Position numbers and translations under genes: made by a program. The notes under the pieces were generated by a model, which had not been told where the DNA came from, did not search any database, and saw nothing but the letters and a program-made list of their open reading frames with translations. A stretch of DNA of 64,000 nt from Pseudoglutamicibacter cumminsii (GTDB lineage: Bacteria; Actinomycetota; Actinomycetes; Actinomycetales; Micrococcaceae): contig NZ_JAFBCO010000001.1 in assembly GCF_016907775.1 (NCBI RefSeq), positions 1,550,001-1,614,000 on the forward strand, written 5' to 3'. Positions 14,279 to 23,364 of the stretch are shown piece by piece; the stretch's first letter is position 1, and each line of letters starts with the position of its first letter.

Positions 14279-16384
14279 ATGCTTAAACCTGAAGACCTTC
14301 CGTTTGACGTCAAGATTGTTGAAAACTGGATTCCGCTCAGCGACGGCACCCGGTTGTGGATGAAAGCGTGGATGCCGGTCACCGAGGAACCGGTTCCAGC
14401 GATCCTCGAGTATCTTCCATACCGCCACGGCGACTGGACGGCTCCGCGCGACCACGAGCGTCACCCGTTCTATGCAGGCCACGGTTACGCGTCCATCCGC
14501 GTAGATATTCGCGGTCACGGCAGCAGTGAAGGCGTGCCTGGGGATGAATACGATCAGCAAGAGCACGACGACGGGCTCGAGGTGATCGAGTGGATCGCTA
14601 AGCAGGACTGGTGCACCGGCAAGGTCGGTATGTTCGGTATCAGCTGGGGCGGGTTCAATTCGCTTCAGCTGGCGAGCTACAAGCCTGAGGCCTTGAAGGC
14701 GATCGTCACGGTGTGCTCAACCGATGACCGCTACGACAACGACGTCCACTACTTCGGCGGCTCGATGCTCGGGATCGACATGCACGCGTGGGCTGGGACG
14801 ATGCTCGCGTTCGAATCCCGCCCGGTTGATAAACGGGTGTGGGGTGATAAGTGGCTTGATCAGTGGAAGTGCCGTCTAGAGAACATCGAGCCGTTCATCG
14901 ACACCTGGGTTGCGCATCAGGTGCGCGATGACTACTGGAAGCACGGCTCCGTGTGCGAGGACTACAGTTCTCTGGATGCTGCGGTCATGGCGGTGGGCGG
15001 CTGGTATGACCCGTACCGCGACACCGTTTTGCGTTTGACCGAGCACCTTTCTGCGCTCGGCAAGAATGTTCGCGGCATCGTGGGGCCGTGGGCCCACCAG
15101 TATCCGGACCGTGACCTGCGTCCGGGCCCGCACATCGACTTCCTGGGTGAGACCCTGCGCTGGTGGGATCACTGGCTCAAGGGGGAGGACAACGGGGCGA
15201 TGGATACTCCGTTGTTCCGTGGGTGGATCACGGATTCGGTTCCGCCGCGCTCCGCATACGAGAAGATGCCGGGCCGCTGGGTTGCCGAGAATCAGTGGCC
15301 GAGCCCGCACATCAAGCCAACCGAGCTGAGTTTGGACGGCGCGCACATTGCCCCGGTCGCGGCGCAGACCACCAATAGCGACGGTGCAGTTGAGGATGGT
15401 GGGGTAGAAGTTCGCGTGGCATCGCCTCAGGATGTGGGTGCCGATGCGGGCCGTTACTTCCCGTACGGCAACGCGGCTGATCTCCCGGTGGATCAGCGAA
15501 GCGATGACGGTAAGTCGGTTGTTTTCGATTTCCCTGTGGTTGAGGACATCGACATCCTCGGCAACGCTTCGGTCAAGCTGCGGGTCAAGTCGCCGACGAA
15601 GCGCGGGCAAGTGTATGTGCGCATCAACGACGTCGCTCAAGATGGATCGTCGACGCTGGTGACGCGCGGCAACCTGAACTTCAGCGCCCGCGAAGGCCGC
15701 GATAAGGCTGTTGCGATGCCGGTGGGCGAGTGGGTTGACGTCGAGGTCCCTATTACTGGTGTGGGCTATAGGATCCCTGCCGGGCACGTGTTGCGTGTTG
15801 CGGTCTCGAGCGCTTACTGGCCGTGGGTTTGGCCTCAGCCGGGCGGTGAAGGATTCAGCCTCGATCCTGCGGCGAGCGTGCTCGTGTTGCCCATGCGTGA
15901 TTCGACTGATGGCGGCGATGCGGGTGAGCGTGCTGCGCTGGATGCTTCGGTGCGTTTCGATGATCCGGTTCGCATGGTTCCGTTGGATGTGAAGTATCCG
16001 GAAGCCGGTGAAGCTGGTGCCGCTGGAACAGCTCGTCCGGAACGCCTGATTTCGCAGGACGTCGTGGCCAACCAGACGGTGTTGCAAGTCGACCCCGCCT
16101 ACGGTGGCACCCGTGTGTATCCGGATGGTCTGCACTACGACGAAGACACCGTCGAGACCTACTGGATCAACAAGGATGACCCGTTGTCTGCGCGCACCGA
16201 ATCCGTGTGGACGGTCGGGATGCGCCGACCAGACATGGACTGGGATACCAAGATCGTCGCGACAACCCGTATGCGTTGCGATGCCGAGAACATCTACACG
16301 TACTCGCATGTACTCGCGTATAACGGCGAGGAACTGATCTTCGAGAAGACATGGGAGAAAGCGCATCCACGTATCGCAAGCTAA
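14279..16384 (+). CDS. CocE/NonD-type hydrolase, X-Pro dipeptidyl-peptidase S15 family
   Basis: About 701 aa. Alpha/beta-hydrolase with nucleophile Ser122 in GMFGISWGGF, acid in GGWYDPYRD and His in GPWAHQYPDRD. The C-terminal half is the jelly-roll PepX_C domain (VVEDIDILGNASVKLRV onwards), typical of S15 peptidases and cocaine-esterase-like enzymes. The last 120 residues add a beta-rich extension. No signal peptide, so cytosolic. Placed next to a peptide importer, release of X-Pro dipeptides from imported peptides is the likeliest role; an ester or acyl-amino-acid substrate is possible. ATG 14279 has GAAAGGA 6 bases before it; ATG 14273 abuts that site and is less likely. Confidence 0.88.
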   Translation: MLKPEDLPFDVKIVENWIPLSDGTRLWMKAWMPVTEEPVPAILEYLPYRHGDWTAPRDHERHPFYAGHGYASIRVDIRGHGSSEGVPGDEYDQQEHDDGLEVIEWIAKQDWCTGKVGMFGISWGGFNSLQLASYKPEALKAIVTVCSTDDRYDNDVHYFGGSMLGIDMHAWAGTMLAFESRPVDKRVWGDKWLDQWKCRLENIEPFIDTWVAHQVRDDYWKHGSVCEDYSSLDAAVMAVGGWYDPYRDTVLRLTEHLSALGKNVRGIVGPWAHQYPDRDLRPGPHIDFLGETLRWWDHWLKGEDNGAMDTPLFRGWITDSVPPRSAYEKMPGRWVAENQWPSPHIKPTELSLDGAHIAPVAAQTTNSDGAVEDGGVEVRVASPQDVGADAGRYFPYGNAADLPVDQRSDDGKSVVFDFPVVEDIDILGNASVKLRVKSPTKRGQVYVRINDVAQDGSSTLVTRGNLNFSAREGRDKAVAMPVGEWVDVEVPITGVGYRIPAGHVLRVAVSSAYWPWVWPQPGGEGFSLDPAASVLVLPMRDSTDGGDAGERAALDASVRFDDPVRMVPLDVKYPEAGEAGAAGTARPERLISQDVVANQTVLQVDPAYGGTRVYPDGLHYDEDTVETYWINKDDPLSARTESVWTVGMRRPDMDWDTKIVATTRMRCDAENIYTYSHVLAYNGEELIFEKTWEKAHPRIAS

Positions 16385-16435
16385 GTGAGTGAATTCGCTC
16401 AACAGTAGCGGGGCTAACGTCTAGACCTCCATAGT

Positions 16436-16481
16436 TTTTATGGCCCGGATCCTGGCGGGGTGTCAGCATCCGGCCATAAAA
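16436..16481. terminator. Bidirectional hairpin terminator after the hydrolase gene
   Basis: TTTTATGGCCCGGAT (16436-16450) pairs with ATCCGGCCATAAAA (16468-16481) with one bulged C. T-runs on both ends serve both directions. The stop codon of the convergent M23-like gene lies in it. Confidence 0.8.
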
Positions 16482-17034
16482 CCGAAGGCTGTTCAGACAA
16501 CAGTGTTCGGGGGTCTCTGTATAAGACGTTGGCTCCGCTACCTGTCTTTAAACCCCAATGAACGCATCGCTGATCACACGGGCCACCCGTCGCGACCGTG
16601 CCAATGCGCTCGCCGGCAGTAACGCGATCGCCCTTGCTAACCGATGCATCGACAGGTTCAACGGTTGTACGCCAACCTGAAGGCAACTGGATCGCAACCA
16701 CGGGCCGGCCAGCAACAGTGCCAACGAAGCTGACCACGCCGTCGGCGGGTGCAGCCACAGCATCGCCGGCGGCAGCTTTCAACTGGACCCCGCGGCTTCC
16801 AGCGCTCCACACATGCTCAGGGGCTTCGAATCCACGCAACATGCCTACGTCTTCCCAGGATTCGTGTTGCCTAGGTTCACGACCGACCGGCGGAACCGGT
16901 TTCGCAGCTGTGAGGGCTACCGTGCAAATCAGCGCAAGCATGCACAGCAATACCGTTCGCGGTAGGCCGATGCCGGGCAGGGTCGCGATAGTAGACAAGC
17001 GGCTACGAGCGGGAGAGGGGCTGTGAACTTTCAT
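16438..17034 (-). CDS. Degenerate M23 (LytM-like) domain protein, membrane anchored
   Basis: 198 aa with a hydrophobic segment near residues 25-45 (signal anchor or signal peptide), then an M23/LytM fold from about 68. It corresponds to the M23 protein often found beside rpsB in actinobacteria, e.g. mycobacterial Rv2891. Those relatives carry GHRGVDL with a metal-binding His and Asp; here it reads GSRGVQL (S80, Q84). CVHWG (157-161) is kept. So zinc binding and endopeptidase activity are probably lost, and it may act as a binding or activator protein, as EnvC/NlpD do. Convergent with the S15 gene, and divergent from rpsB. The start codon lies in the loop of a perfect inverted repeat. Confidence 0.8.
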   Translation of the reverse strand: MKVHSPSPARSRLSTIATLPGIGLPRTVLLCMLALICTVALTAAKPVPPVGREPRQHESWEDVGMLRGFEAPEHVWSAGSRGVQLKAAAGDAVAAPADGVVSFVGTVAGRPVVAIQLPSGWRTTVEPVDASVSKGDRVTAGERIGTVATGGPCDQRCVHWGLKTGSGANVLYRDPRTLLSEQPSVLWPDADTPPGSGP

Positions 17035-17043
17035 GGTTCACAG
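17021..17043. promoter_or_regulatory. Inverted repeat enclosing the start codon of the M23-like gene
   Basis: CTGTGAAC (17021-17028) and GTTCACAG (17036-17043), perfect 8-bp arms with a 7-base loop that holds the ATG of the minus-strand gene. It could be an operator or an mRNA hairpin limiting translation; no obvious ribosome site precedes this ATG. Confidence 0.35.
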
Positions 17044-17428
17044 TTCACTGCAGGATCGATGCGACTGGGCGCCTGCAAGTGAAAATGTGGATAGAAAACC
17101 GGCTTAAAAGAGCTTGTGGATCAGTGGAAAATGCAAGCCTAAACATGATGTAGAATTGGAACAGCAGTTTTGTGCGTGCGATCTCGTGTGCCCGAAACTG
17201 ACTTCGCGTGAAGACGCTGCATATCGCCGATACACATCACCATCGATGCGCATCATAGACATGCACGCCCATCCCACGGTCCACAACTGGAACACTCCCG
17301 CAACGGGATACCGGAACTGGAAACGGATGAAGCGACCACCGGTGCGTTTTCACTAGGGGCCGGCAAACCCGCTAGGCCAATAACCGTCAAATACAACAGG
17401 GCCACTGTGCCCGTACAAGGAGAACGCA
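17044..17428 (+). other. Leader and promoter region of rpsB
   Basis: About 385 bases without a credible gene. It must hold the rpsB promoter and a long 5' leader. TAGAAT at 17151-17156 is one possible -10. CTGACT followed 16 bases later by CATATC (about 17200-17227) is another. AAGGAG lies properly before the rpsB ATG. I see no known riboswitch. Confidence 0.5.
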
Positions 17429-18265
17429 ATGTCCGTCGTGACCATGCGCCAGCTGCTCGACTCCGGTGTCCACTTCGGCCACCAGACCCGCCGCTGGAAC
17501 CCAAAGATGCGCCGCTTCATCATGACCGAGCGCAACGGCATCTACATCATCGACCTGCAGCAGTCGCTGTCTTACATCGACCGCGCATACGACTTCATCA
17601 AGCAGACCGTAGCCCACGGCGGCACGATCCTGTTCGTCGGTACCAAGAAGCAGGCTCAGGAAGCAATCGCTGAGCAGGCTCAGCGCGTCAACATGCCATA
17701 CGTCAACCACCGCTGGTTGGGCGGCATGCTAACCAACTTCGCTACCGTTTCCAAGCGCGTTAACCGCATGAAGGAACTCGAAGAGATCGACTTCAACGAC
17801 GTAGCAGGTTCGAAGTACACCAAGAAGGAACTTCTCCTCCTTGAGCGCGAACTCACTAAGCTGCGCGCAAACCTCGGCGGTATCCGCAACATGAACCGCA
17901 CCCCATCCATGCTGTGGGTTGTTGACACCAAGAAGGAACACCTCGCCGTTGACGAGGCAACCAAGCTGGGCATCCCAGTTGTCGCTATCCTCGACACCAA
18001 CTGCGACCCAGACGAGGTTCAGTACCCAATCCCAGGTAACGACGACGCCATCCGCTCCGTCTCCCTGCTGACCCGCGTTGTTGCAGACGCTGTCGCTGAG
18101 GGCCTCATGGCTCGCCAGGGCGGCAACAAGGGCGAAGCTGAAGAGCCAATGGCTGAGTGGGAGCGCGAACTCCTCGAAGGTGAGAACGCCTCCGAGAAGG
18201 CAGAGGAAGCTCCAGCCGAGAAGGCTGAAGAAGACGGTGGCCAGGCGGCTACCGAGTCCAAGTAA
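17429..18265 (+). CDS. rpsB: 30S ribosomal protein S2
   Basis: Assembles late into the small ribosomal subunit and is needed to dock S1-type functions. Typical S2 sequence from [26 protein letters not shown] onward, including the [14 protein letters not shown] and [14 protein letters not shown] motifs. About 278 aa, with an acidic, Glu/Ala-rich C-terminal tail of roughly 40 residues common in actinobacteria. AAGGAG precedes the ATG at a good distance. Followed after 42 bases by tsf, the usual pairing. Confidence 0.98.
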   Translation: MSVVTMRQLLDSGVHFGHQTRRWNPKMRRFIMTERNGIYIIDLQQSLSYIDRAYDFIKQTVAHGGTILFVGTKKQAQEAIAEQAQRVNMPYVNHRWLGGMLTNFATVSKRVNRMKELEEIDFNDVAGSKYTKKELLLLERELTKLRANLGGIRNMNRTPSMLWVVDTKKEHLAVDEATKLGIPVVAILDTNCDPDEVQYPIPGNDDAIRSVSLLTRVVADAVAEGLMARQGGNKGEAEEPMAEWERELLEGENASEKAEEAPAEKAEEDGGQAATESK

Positions 18266-18307
18266 TTTTCCGTCCATTACAACTTCCTACGAACGGGGAT
18301 AACTCGA

Positions 18308-19144
18308 ATGGCGAACTACACCACCGCAGACATCAAGGAACTGCGTGAGCGCACCGGCGCCGGCATGATGGATGTCAAGAAGGCTCTCGACGAGGCTGAC
18401 GGCGACACCGCCAAGGCCCTCGAGATCATTCGCGTGAAGGGCCTCATCAAGGCCTCGAAGCGTGAAGGCCGCGCAACCGCTGAAGGCCTCGTCGCCGCAA
18501 CGGTTGTTGACGGTGCAGGCTACATGCTCGAACTCAACGCAGAGACCGACTTCGTTGCTAAGAACGAGAAGTTCGTTGAGCTCGCAAACAAGGCTCTCGA
18601 AGCTGCAGTAGCTAACAACGTCGCTGACGTTGACGCTCTGCTCGCAGCAAAGATCGGCGACAACACTGTTGCTGAGGAAATCGAAGAGCTCTCCGGTGTT
18701 CTGGGCGAGAAGATCCAGCTCCGCCGCCTCGAAAAGGTTGAGGGCGCTCTCGTCAAGGCCTACCTGCACAAGACCTCGCAGGACCTGCCAGCTCAGGTCG
18801 GCGTTCTCTTCGCAGTAGACGGCACCGGCGAAGCCGCAGAGACCGCGGCTCACGACGTCGCTGTTCACGCAGCAGCTATGGCTCCTGTCTACCTCACCCG
18901 TGAGGATGTCCCAGAGGATCTGGTTGCTGAAGAGCGCCGCATCGCTGAGGAGACCGCACGCGCCGAGGGCAAGCCAGAGCAGGCTCTGCCGAAGATCATC
19001 GAAGGCCGCATGACCGGCTTCTTCAAGGAGAAGGTCCTGGTCGACCAGCCATTCGCTAAGGACACCAAGCAGTCCATCCAGCAGGTTCTGGACGCTGCTG
19101 GCGTCAAGGCTGTCGCCTTCGCACGCTTCCGCGTAGGCGCCTAA
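18308..19144 (+). CDS. tsf: Elongation factor Ts
   Basis: Nucleotide exchange factor that regenerates EF-Tu-GTP. The N-terminal UBA-like domain (TTADIKELRERTGAGMMDVK) and the dimerisation core containing LNAETDFVAKNEKF, the signature that displaces Mg2+ from EF-Tu, are intact. 278 aa. Co-transcribed with rpsB; an unusually strong terminator follows. Confidence 0.98.
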   Translation: MANYTTADIKELRERTGAGMMDVKKALDEADGDTAKALEIIRVKGLIKASKREGRATAEGLVAATVVDGAGYMLELNAETDFVAKNEKFVELANKALEAAVANNVADVDALLAAKIGDNTVAEEIEELSGVLGEKIQLRRLEKVEGALVKAYLHKTSQDLPAQVGVLFAVDGTGEAAETAAHDVAVHAAAMAPVYLTREDVPEDLVAEERRIAEETARAEGKPEQALPKIIEGRMTGFFKEKVLVDQPFAKDTKQSIQQVLDAAGVKAVAFARFRVGA

Positions 19145-19178
19145 CACGCCTCAGAGGAGCGTCATGCTCCAATAGCGC

Positions 19179-19221
19179 AACGTGTGCCCGCACTCATACA
19201 GAGTGCGGGCACACGTTTTTA
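19179..19221 (+). terminator. Rho-independent terminator after rpsB-tsf
   Basis: Stem ACGTGTGCCCGCACTC (19180-19195) and GAGTGCGGGCACACGT (19201-19216), then a T run to 19220. Sixteen perfect pairs. Confidence 0.92.
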
Positions 19222-19362
19222 AAGCAACTACCGCACCGGACGCCAACGTGCCGATGAACCGCGCGTGAGGGACGCAACCGGCATGCCTCGCACAGCCGCG
19301 CCTGGCGTATGCGAAAATAAAGGTCGATTGCCTACATACCTCCAAGGCCCAGAGGAGCCCCG

Positions 19363-20088
19363 ATGTCGAACACCCCAACCAAGCAACGCCGTCGAGTTCT
19401 GTTGAAGCTTTCAGGAGAGGTTTTCGGTGGCGGCAAACTGGGTGTGGACCCCGCAACAGTACGACGCATCGCCGAGCAGATCGCTTCCACTGTTGGGGAA
19501 GTCGAAACTGCAATCGTTGTGGGTGGCGGTAACTTCTTCCGCGGCGCCGAACTCGCCGAATCAGGCATGGACCGCTCCCGTGCCGACTACATGGGCATGC
19601 TCGGTACTGTGATGAACTGCCTCGCGCTCCAGGACTTCCTCGAACAAACCGGCGTTGAAACCCGCGTTCAGTCCGCGATCTCGATGTCGCAGGTCGCAGA
19701 GGAATACATTCCACGCCGCGCGATCCGCCACCTGCAGAAGGACCGCGTCGTGATTTTCGGTGCGGGCGCCGGCCTCCCATACTTCTCGACCGATACGGTT
19801 GCCGCTCAGCGTGCGCTCGAAGTGCATGCAGACCAGGTCCTCATGGCGAAGTCAGGCGTTGACGGGGTCTACACCGCCGACCCTAAGACCAACCCTGACG
19901 CCAAGAAGTTCGACACACTGACCTACAGCGAAGCCCTCGCCGGCAACATCCGCGTCATGGATCAGACCGCGATGACGATGTGCAAGGACAACGGCCTCGA
20001 CATGTTCGTCTTCGGTATGGAAGGCGAAGGGAACGTCGCCGCGGCGATCCGCGGCACCGCGGAAGGTACCCACGTCACCGTAGGCTAA
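19363..20088 (+). CDS. pyrH: UMP kinase
   Basis: Phosphorylates UMP to UDP with ATP; hexameric, amino-acid-kinase fold, cytosolic. [12 protein letters not shown] at the N terminus and [11 protein letters not shown] are the phosphate-binding glycine loops, and the [14 protein letters not shown] segment is diagnostic of bacterial PyrH. 241 aa, usual length. GAGGAG precedes the ATG. Lies between tsf and frr as in most actinobacteria; 158 bases separate it from frr. Confidence 0.97.
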   Translation: MSNTPTKQRRRVLLKLSGEVFGGGKLGVDPATVRRIAEQIASTVGEVETAIVVGGGNFFRGAELAESGMDRSRADYMGMLGTVMNCLALQDFLEQTGVETRVQSAISMSQVAEEYIPRRAIRHLQKDRVVIFGAGAGLPYFSTDTVAAQRALEVHADQVLMAKSGVDGVYTADPKTNPDAKKFDTLTYSEALAGNIRVMDQTAMTMCKDNGLDMFVFGMEGEGNVAAAIRGTAEGTHVTVG

Positions 20089-20246
20089 GTGCCGCATCGG
20101 CCGCCGTCACGCTACAAGCCAAACAGGGTAGACGTGAGGCTCGGGGCCGCCGGCGAGTAGCCTAAGATATAAGACAGGATGCACCTTTGGTGAACACAAC
20201 CTGTGGTGCACACAGACGGTGTAGATAGAACCCCGAAGGAGTTCCG

Positions 20247-20804
20247 ATGATCCAGGAAGTGCTGAGCGAAACTCGCTCCGCAATGGAACGTACGATCGAA
20301 GCAGCGCAAGAAGACTTCGCAACTGTTCGTACCGGCCGCGCAAACCCGGGCTTGTACGCGAAAGTGATGGTCGAATACTACGGCTCCTTCACCCCGCTTC
20401 AGCAGCTGGCTTCCTTCCAGGTTCCAGATGCACGCACCATCCTCATCAACCCGTACGATGCGTCCTCGATCCGCGCGATCGAGAAGGCGCTCTCGGACTC
20501 GGAGATCGGCGCTAACCCATCCAACGATGGCCGCCAGATCCGCATCACCATGCCGGAGCTGACTGAGGAACGCCGCAACGAATACGTCAAGCTCGTACGT
20601 ACGAAGGCTGAAGAGCACAAGGTCGCTCTGCGTAACCACCGCCGTAAGGGCAACGACATGCTCAAGGAACTCGAGGAAGACGGCGGCGTCGGTGAGGACG
20701 ACGTCAAGCGTGGTGAAAACGAACTTAACCAGTTGGTTCGCCAGTTCGGCGACCAGATTGACGAGATGACCAAGAACAAGGAAGCCGAGCTTCTCGAAGT
20801 CTAA
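20247..20804 (+). CDS. frr: Ribosome recycling factor
   Basis: Splits post-termination ribosomes together with EF-G. 185 aa, the family's standard length. Conserved pieces are FATVRTGRANPGLYAKVMVEYYG and the C-terminal helix region VRTKAEEHKVALRNHRRKGND. AAGGAG precedes the ATG. Its stop TAA shares an A with the ATG of cdsA, so the two are translationally coupled. Confidence 0.97.
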   Translation: MIQEVLSETRSAMERTIEAAQEDFATVRTGRANPGLYAKVMVEYYGSFTPLQQLASFQVPDARTILINPYDASSIRAIEKALSDSEIGANPSNDGRQIRITMPELTEERRNEYVKLVRTKAEEHKVALRNHRRKGNDMLKELEEDGGVGEDDVKRGENELNQLVRQFGDQIDEMTKNKEAELLEV

Positions 20805-21964
20805 TGACACACCCGTCTGGTTCCCGGAATGAGTCCAGCCCTGTCGAGGGGCTGGACTCATCGGTGTCTGCTGATGCAACGAAGGCACGCCGCGTGGCGT
20901 CGACTGATGTCGATGCGCCCTCGCGTGCTTCGGAACGTCCAGCGGCACCCGGGAGCCGGCGTGCCCGCCGCGAAGCCGAACGTGCAGCGGCTCGCGCGGC
21001 CGCTACCGGAGACCCTGACTCCGGAGCATCGACTGACACCGCATCGACTGTCACGGCGGAACCCGTAGCCGCATCGACCGTCACGGCGGAGCCCGTCGCC
21101 GCAGAACAGACCATTACAGCGGGCGCCACTACAGCGCCTGAGCCTAAGCAATCGAAAGCGGGGCGTGACCTTCCCGCGGCAATCGGTGTTGGCATGGGCC
21201 TCTTGGCTGCGCTTGGACTGGGGCTTTTCGTTTTTCCCTACCTGCTGATTGCTCTTGGGTGCTTGGTCGCGGGTATCGGGTCGTGGGAAGTCTCTCGTGC
21301 GCTCAAGGCGCGAACGGGTATTCCGATCCCACTCGCGCCTCTGCTCATTACAAGCCTCGCATTGCCGTTGCTTGCGGGCCTCTACGGCCCTGTTGCGTTG
21401 TCGCTTGGTCTCACAGCGTGCCTCTTGCTGGTGGTGCTCTGGAACATGCTGGAGGGCAGGTCTCACGGGCCGCAGTCGATTGGGCTGAGCCTCCTCGTGG
21501 TTGGGTGGGTTCCCCTTCTCGCGTCGTTCGCGTTCCTGATCTTCCAAAGTGAACGTGGCGCGTCCGCGTTGCTCACGGTGGTCCTGCTCGTTGTTTCTAA
21601 CGACACGTTCGGTTACATCGTCGGCGCTACACTCGGCAAGCATCCGATGGCCGCCCGCATCAGCCCTAAGAAGTCTTGGGAAGGGTTCGCAGGCTCTGTG
21701 CTGGGCGCATCCTTGGTCGGGATTGCGCTGTGCCTGTGGGTTTTGCGGATCCCGTGGTGGCTTGGCCTGGTTTTGGCTGTCGCTACGGTCATCTGCGCTA
21801 CGCTGGGTGATTTCGCTGAGTCGATGGTCAAGCGGGCGCTTGGTGTGAAGGACATGTCTAACTTGCTACCGGGGCACGGCGGGATGATGGATCGATTGGA
21901 TTCTTTGTTGTTTGCGATGCCTTTCGGGTACGCGGTGGTCATGCTCGCTGAAGCGTTGGGCTGA
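20804..21964 (+). CDS. cdsA: Phosphatidate cytidylyltransferase (CDP-diacylglycerol synthase)
   Basis: Makes CDP-diacylglycerol from CTP and phosphatidic acid for phospholipid synthesis, in the membrane. About eight hydrophobic segments, then the signature GVKDMSNLLPGHGGMMDRLD with its catalytic Asp residues. 386 aa, longer than usual because of a soluble N-terminal tail of about 120 residues: basic/Ala-rich (RRARREAERAAARAAA), then imperfect repeats of TVTAEPVAA. Supplies substrate for PgsA encoded at 56,689. Starts on the last base of frr. Confidence 0.95.
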   Translation: MTHPSGSRNESSPVEGLDSSVSADATKARRVASTDVDAPSRASERPAAPGSRRARREAERAAARAAATGDPDSGASTDTASTVTAEPVAASTVTAEPVAAEQTITAGATTAPEPKQSKAGRDLPAAIGVGMGLLAALGLGLFVFPYLLIALGCLVAGIGSWEVSRALKARTGIPIPLAPLLITSLALPLLAGLYGPVALSLGLTACLLLVVLWNMLEGRSHGPQSIGLSLLVVGWVPLLASFAFLIFQSERGASALLTVVLLVVSNDTFGYIVGATLGKHPMAARISPKKSWEGFAGSVLGASLVGIALCLWVLRIPWWLGLVLAVATVICATLGDFAESMVKRALGVKDMSNLLPGHGGMMDRLDSLLFAMPFGYAVVMLAEALG

Positions 21965-22028
21965 GACCGCTGGGCTGAAACTCAGATAAACTCTCACATG
22001 CACACACCTCTATAGAAGGAGCGCGACG

Positions 22029-22616
22029 GTGCCTCACACGGATAACGCCGATATGGCTGGCACGTTGTTTAACCGGGTGGCGGACGACGCCTTTGGTTAC
22101 GACACGGGGCAGGTCGAGAATTTCTTGGCGCGCGCCCGCAAGACGTACGAGTCGCGCAATCTCAACAAGGATGTCGTGACGAGCTCCGTTGTGCGCCGTG
22201 CAACATTCGACCCCGTGCGGGGCGGTTATGAGCCACGCGAAGTCGATGCCGCTCTGGACCGGCTCGAGGATGTTTTTGCGGCCCGTGAGCGGAACGCACT
22301 GATCGAGGCTGAGGGGCACGATCGGTGGCTCGAAAACATTTCGCAGGTTGCGATGGTCCTGCGTGCGCGGCTGCACCGTGAGCCAGGCGAGCGTTTCCGC
22401 CGTCCTTCGAAGAAGAATATTCCGTCGTATAACGTCGCGGACGTCGATGCGCTGTGTGACCGCCTGATCCAGTACTTCGAAGAAGACGTCCCGTTGAGCG
22501 TTGATGAGGTGCGTCGAGCCGTATTTGGCCGCGCCGAGGGCGCGGAAGGCTACGAAGAGAATCAAGTTGACGCGTTTTTGGATCGCACGATCGAACTCAT
22601 GGCTGCGATCGACTAA
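22029..22616 (+). CDS. DivIVA-domain (DivIVA-like repeat) protein
   Basis: 195 aa with three related segments of the type GYDTGQVENFL, GYEPREVDAALDRL and GYEENQVDAFLDRT, each resembling the N-terminal DivIVA membrane-binding motif GY...VD.FL. No long C-terminal coiled coil, so unlike cell-pole DivIVA/Wag31 itself. Such short proteins are common downstream of cdsA in actinobacteria; role unknown, possibly polar membrane binding. GTG start with AAGGAG before it. In relatives rlmN usually comes next; here a terminator and an inverted acetyltransferase gene follow. Confidence 0.8.
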   Translation: MPHTDNADMAGTLFNRVADDAFGYDTGQVENFLARARKTYESRNLNKDVVTSSVVRRATFDPVRGGYEPREVDAALDRLEDVFAARERNALIEAEGHDRWLENISQVAMVLRARLHREPGERFRRPSKKNIPSYNVADVDALCDRLIQYFEEDVPLSVDEVRRAVFGRAEGAEGYEENQVDAFLDRTIELMAAID

Positions 22617-22644
22617 CACGGCAATGTGATCCGCTAATACGACT

Positions 22645-22693
22645 TAAACGCTGAGGGCCTGGCACTCAACAATGCCGGGCCCTCAGCGTTTAA
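22645..22693. terminator. Bidirectional terminator after the DivIVA-like gene
   Basis: TTAAACGCTGAGGGCC (22644-22659) pairs with GGCCCTCAGCGTTTAA. The loop can pair further through GGCA/TGCC. Lies between convergent genes. Confidence 0.85.
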
Positions 22694-22711
22694 GCATGCT
22701 GTGCTGAAGCG

Positions 22712-23176
22712 TTAGCTGAGCTCGAAGTGGTCTTCGGAGACGATCTCTTCACGCGCGTTAGAGAAATCTTGTGTTTGGCCGATCTGCTTGAAGCCGCGGC
22801 CTTCGAGGATTTTGTGGGTCCCCACGTTGTCGGCGACCACGGAAGCACGTACCGGCCGCTGTGGGAACTCCTCAAGCATCGCTTTGACGGCGGCGGTGGT
22901 GACGCCTTGGTTCCAGAATTCTTTGGCGGTCCAGAAGGAGAGTTCCGCATAGTCGTCGTGGAACGCCATGACGATCGAGCCGGCTACTTCACCGTCGTGT
23001 TCGATGGTGCGCACCTCGATCTTTGGGTCGCGGAGCATGCGGCCCCAGTGGTAGTCGAAGACGCTGCGGTCGCTGGGGTTGCGGGCGCTGAATGCTGCCA
23101 TGAGGTTGGCATCCGGGTCCTGCTGGTGAGCGAAGAAGTGCTCGAGGTCCGCAGGTTCAACGGGGCGCAGGCGCAT
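22712..23176 (-). CDS. GNAT-family N-acetyltransferase
   Basis: 154 aa. Transfers an acetyl group from acetyl-CoA to an unknown amine. The start MRLRPVEPADLEHFFAHQQD and the later ELSFWTAKEFWNQGVTTAAVKAML resemble the RimJ/ribosomal-protein acetyltransferase branch; the acetyl-CoA loop QG.TTAAV departs from the classic Q/RxxGxG/A. End VVADNVGTHKILEGRGFKQIG is the usual last helix and strand. Minus strand between two plus-strand housekeeping blocks, with its own transcript. Confidence 0.85.
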   Translation of the reverse strand: MRLRPVEPADLEHFFAHQQDPDANLMAAFSARNPSDRSVFDYHWGRMLRDPKIEVRTIEHDGEVAGSIVMAFHDDYAELSFWTAKEFWNQGVTTAAVKAMLEEFPQRPVRASVVADNVGTHKILEGRGFKQIGQTQDFSNAREEIVSEDHFELS

Positions 23177-23364
23177 GTTTCCTCCGGGTAGCTGTTGTGT
23201 CAGTGTGTACAGGTTACCTATCTTAGGCCAGATGTGGTGTGCCTGGGATTTGCGTAAATGTTTGCCGGTGGAGGGTGGGGTTGCTCGATGGGGCGTTCAT
23301 TCGTGGGAGACTAGCAGGGGCGCCGCTGCGCTTTGCTTTTGTTGTGTTGTTGAGGGGGCTTGTT

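Noticed and set aside
14876-16402. 508-residue open frame on the minus strand
   Set aside because: Antisense of the S15/CocE hydrolase gene, which has full catalytic motifs.
17114-17356. 80-residue frame upstream of rpsB containing MRIIDMHAHPTVHNW
   Set aside because: The phrase looks like the start of an amidohydrolase by chance; the frame ends soon after and nothing else fits. More likely rpsB leader.
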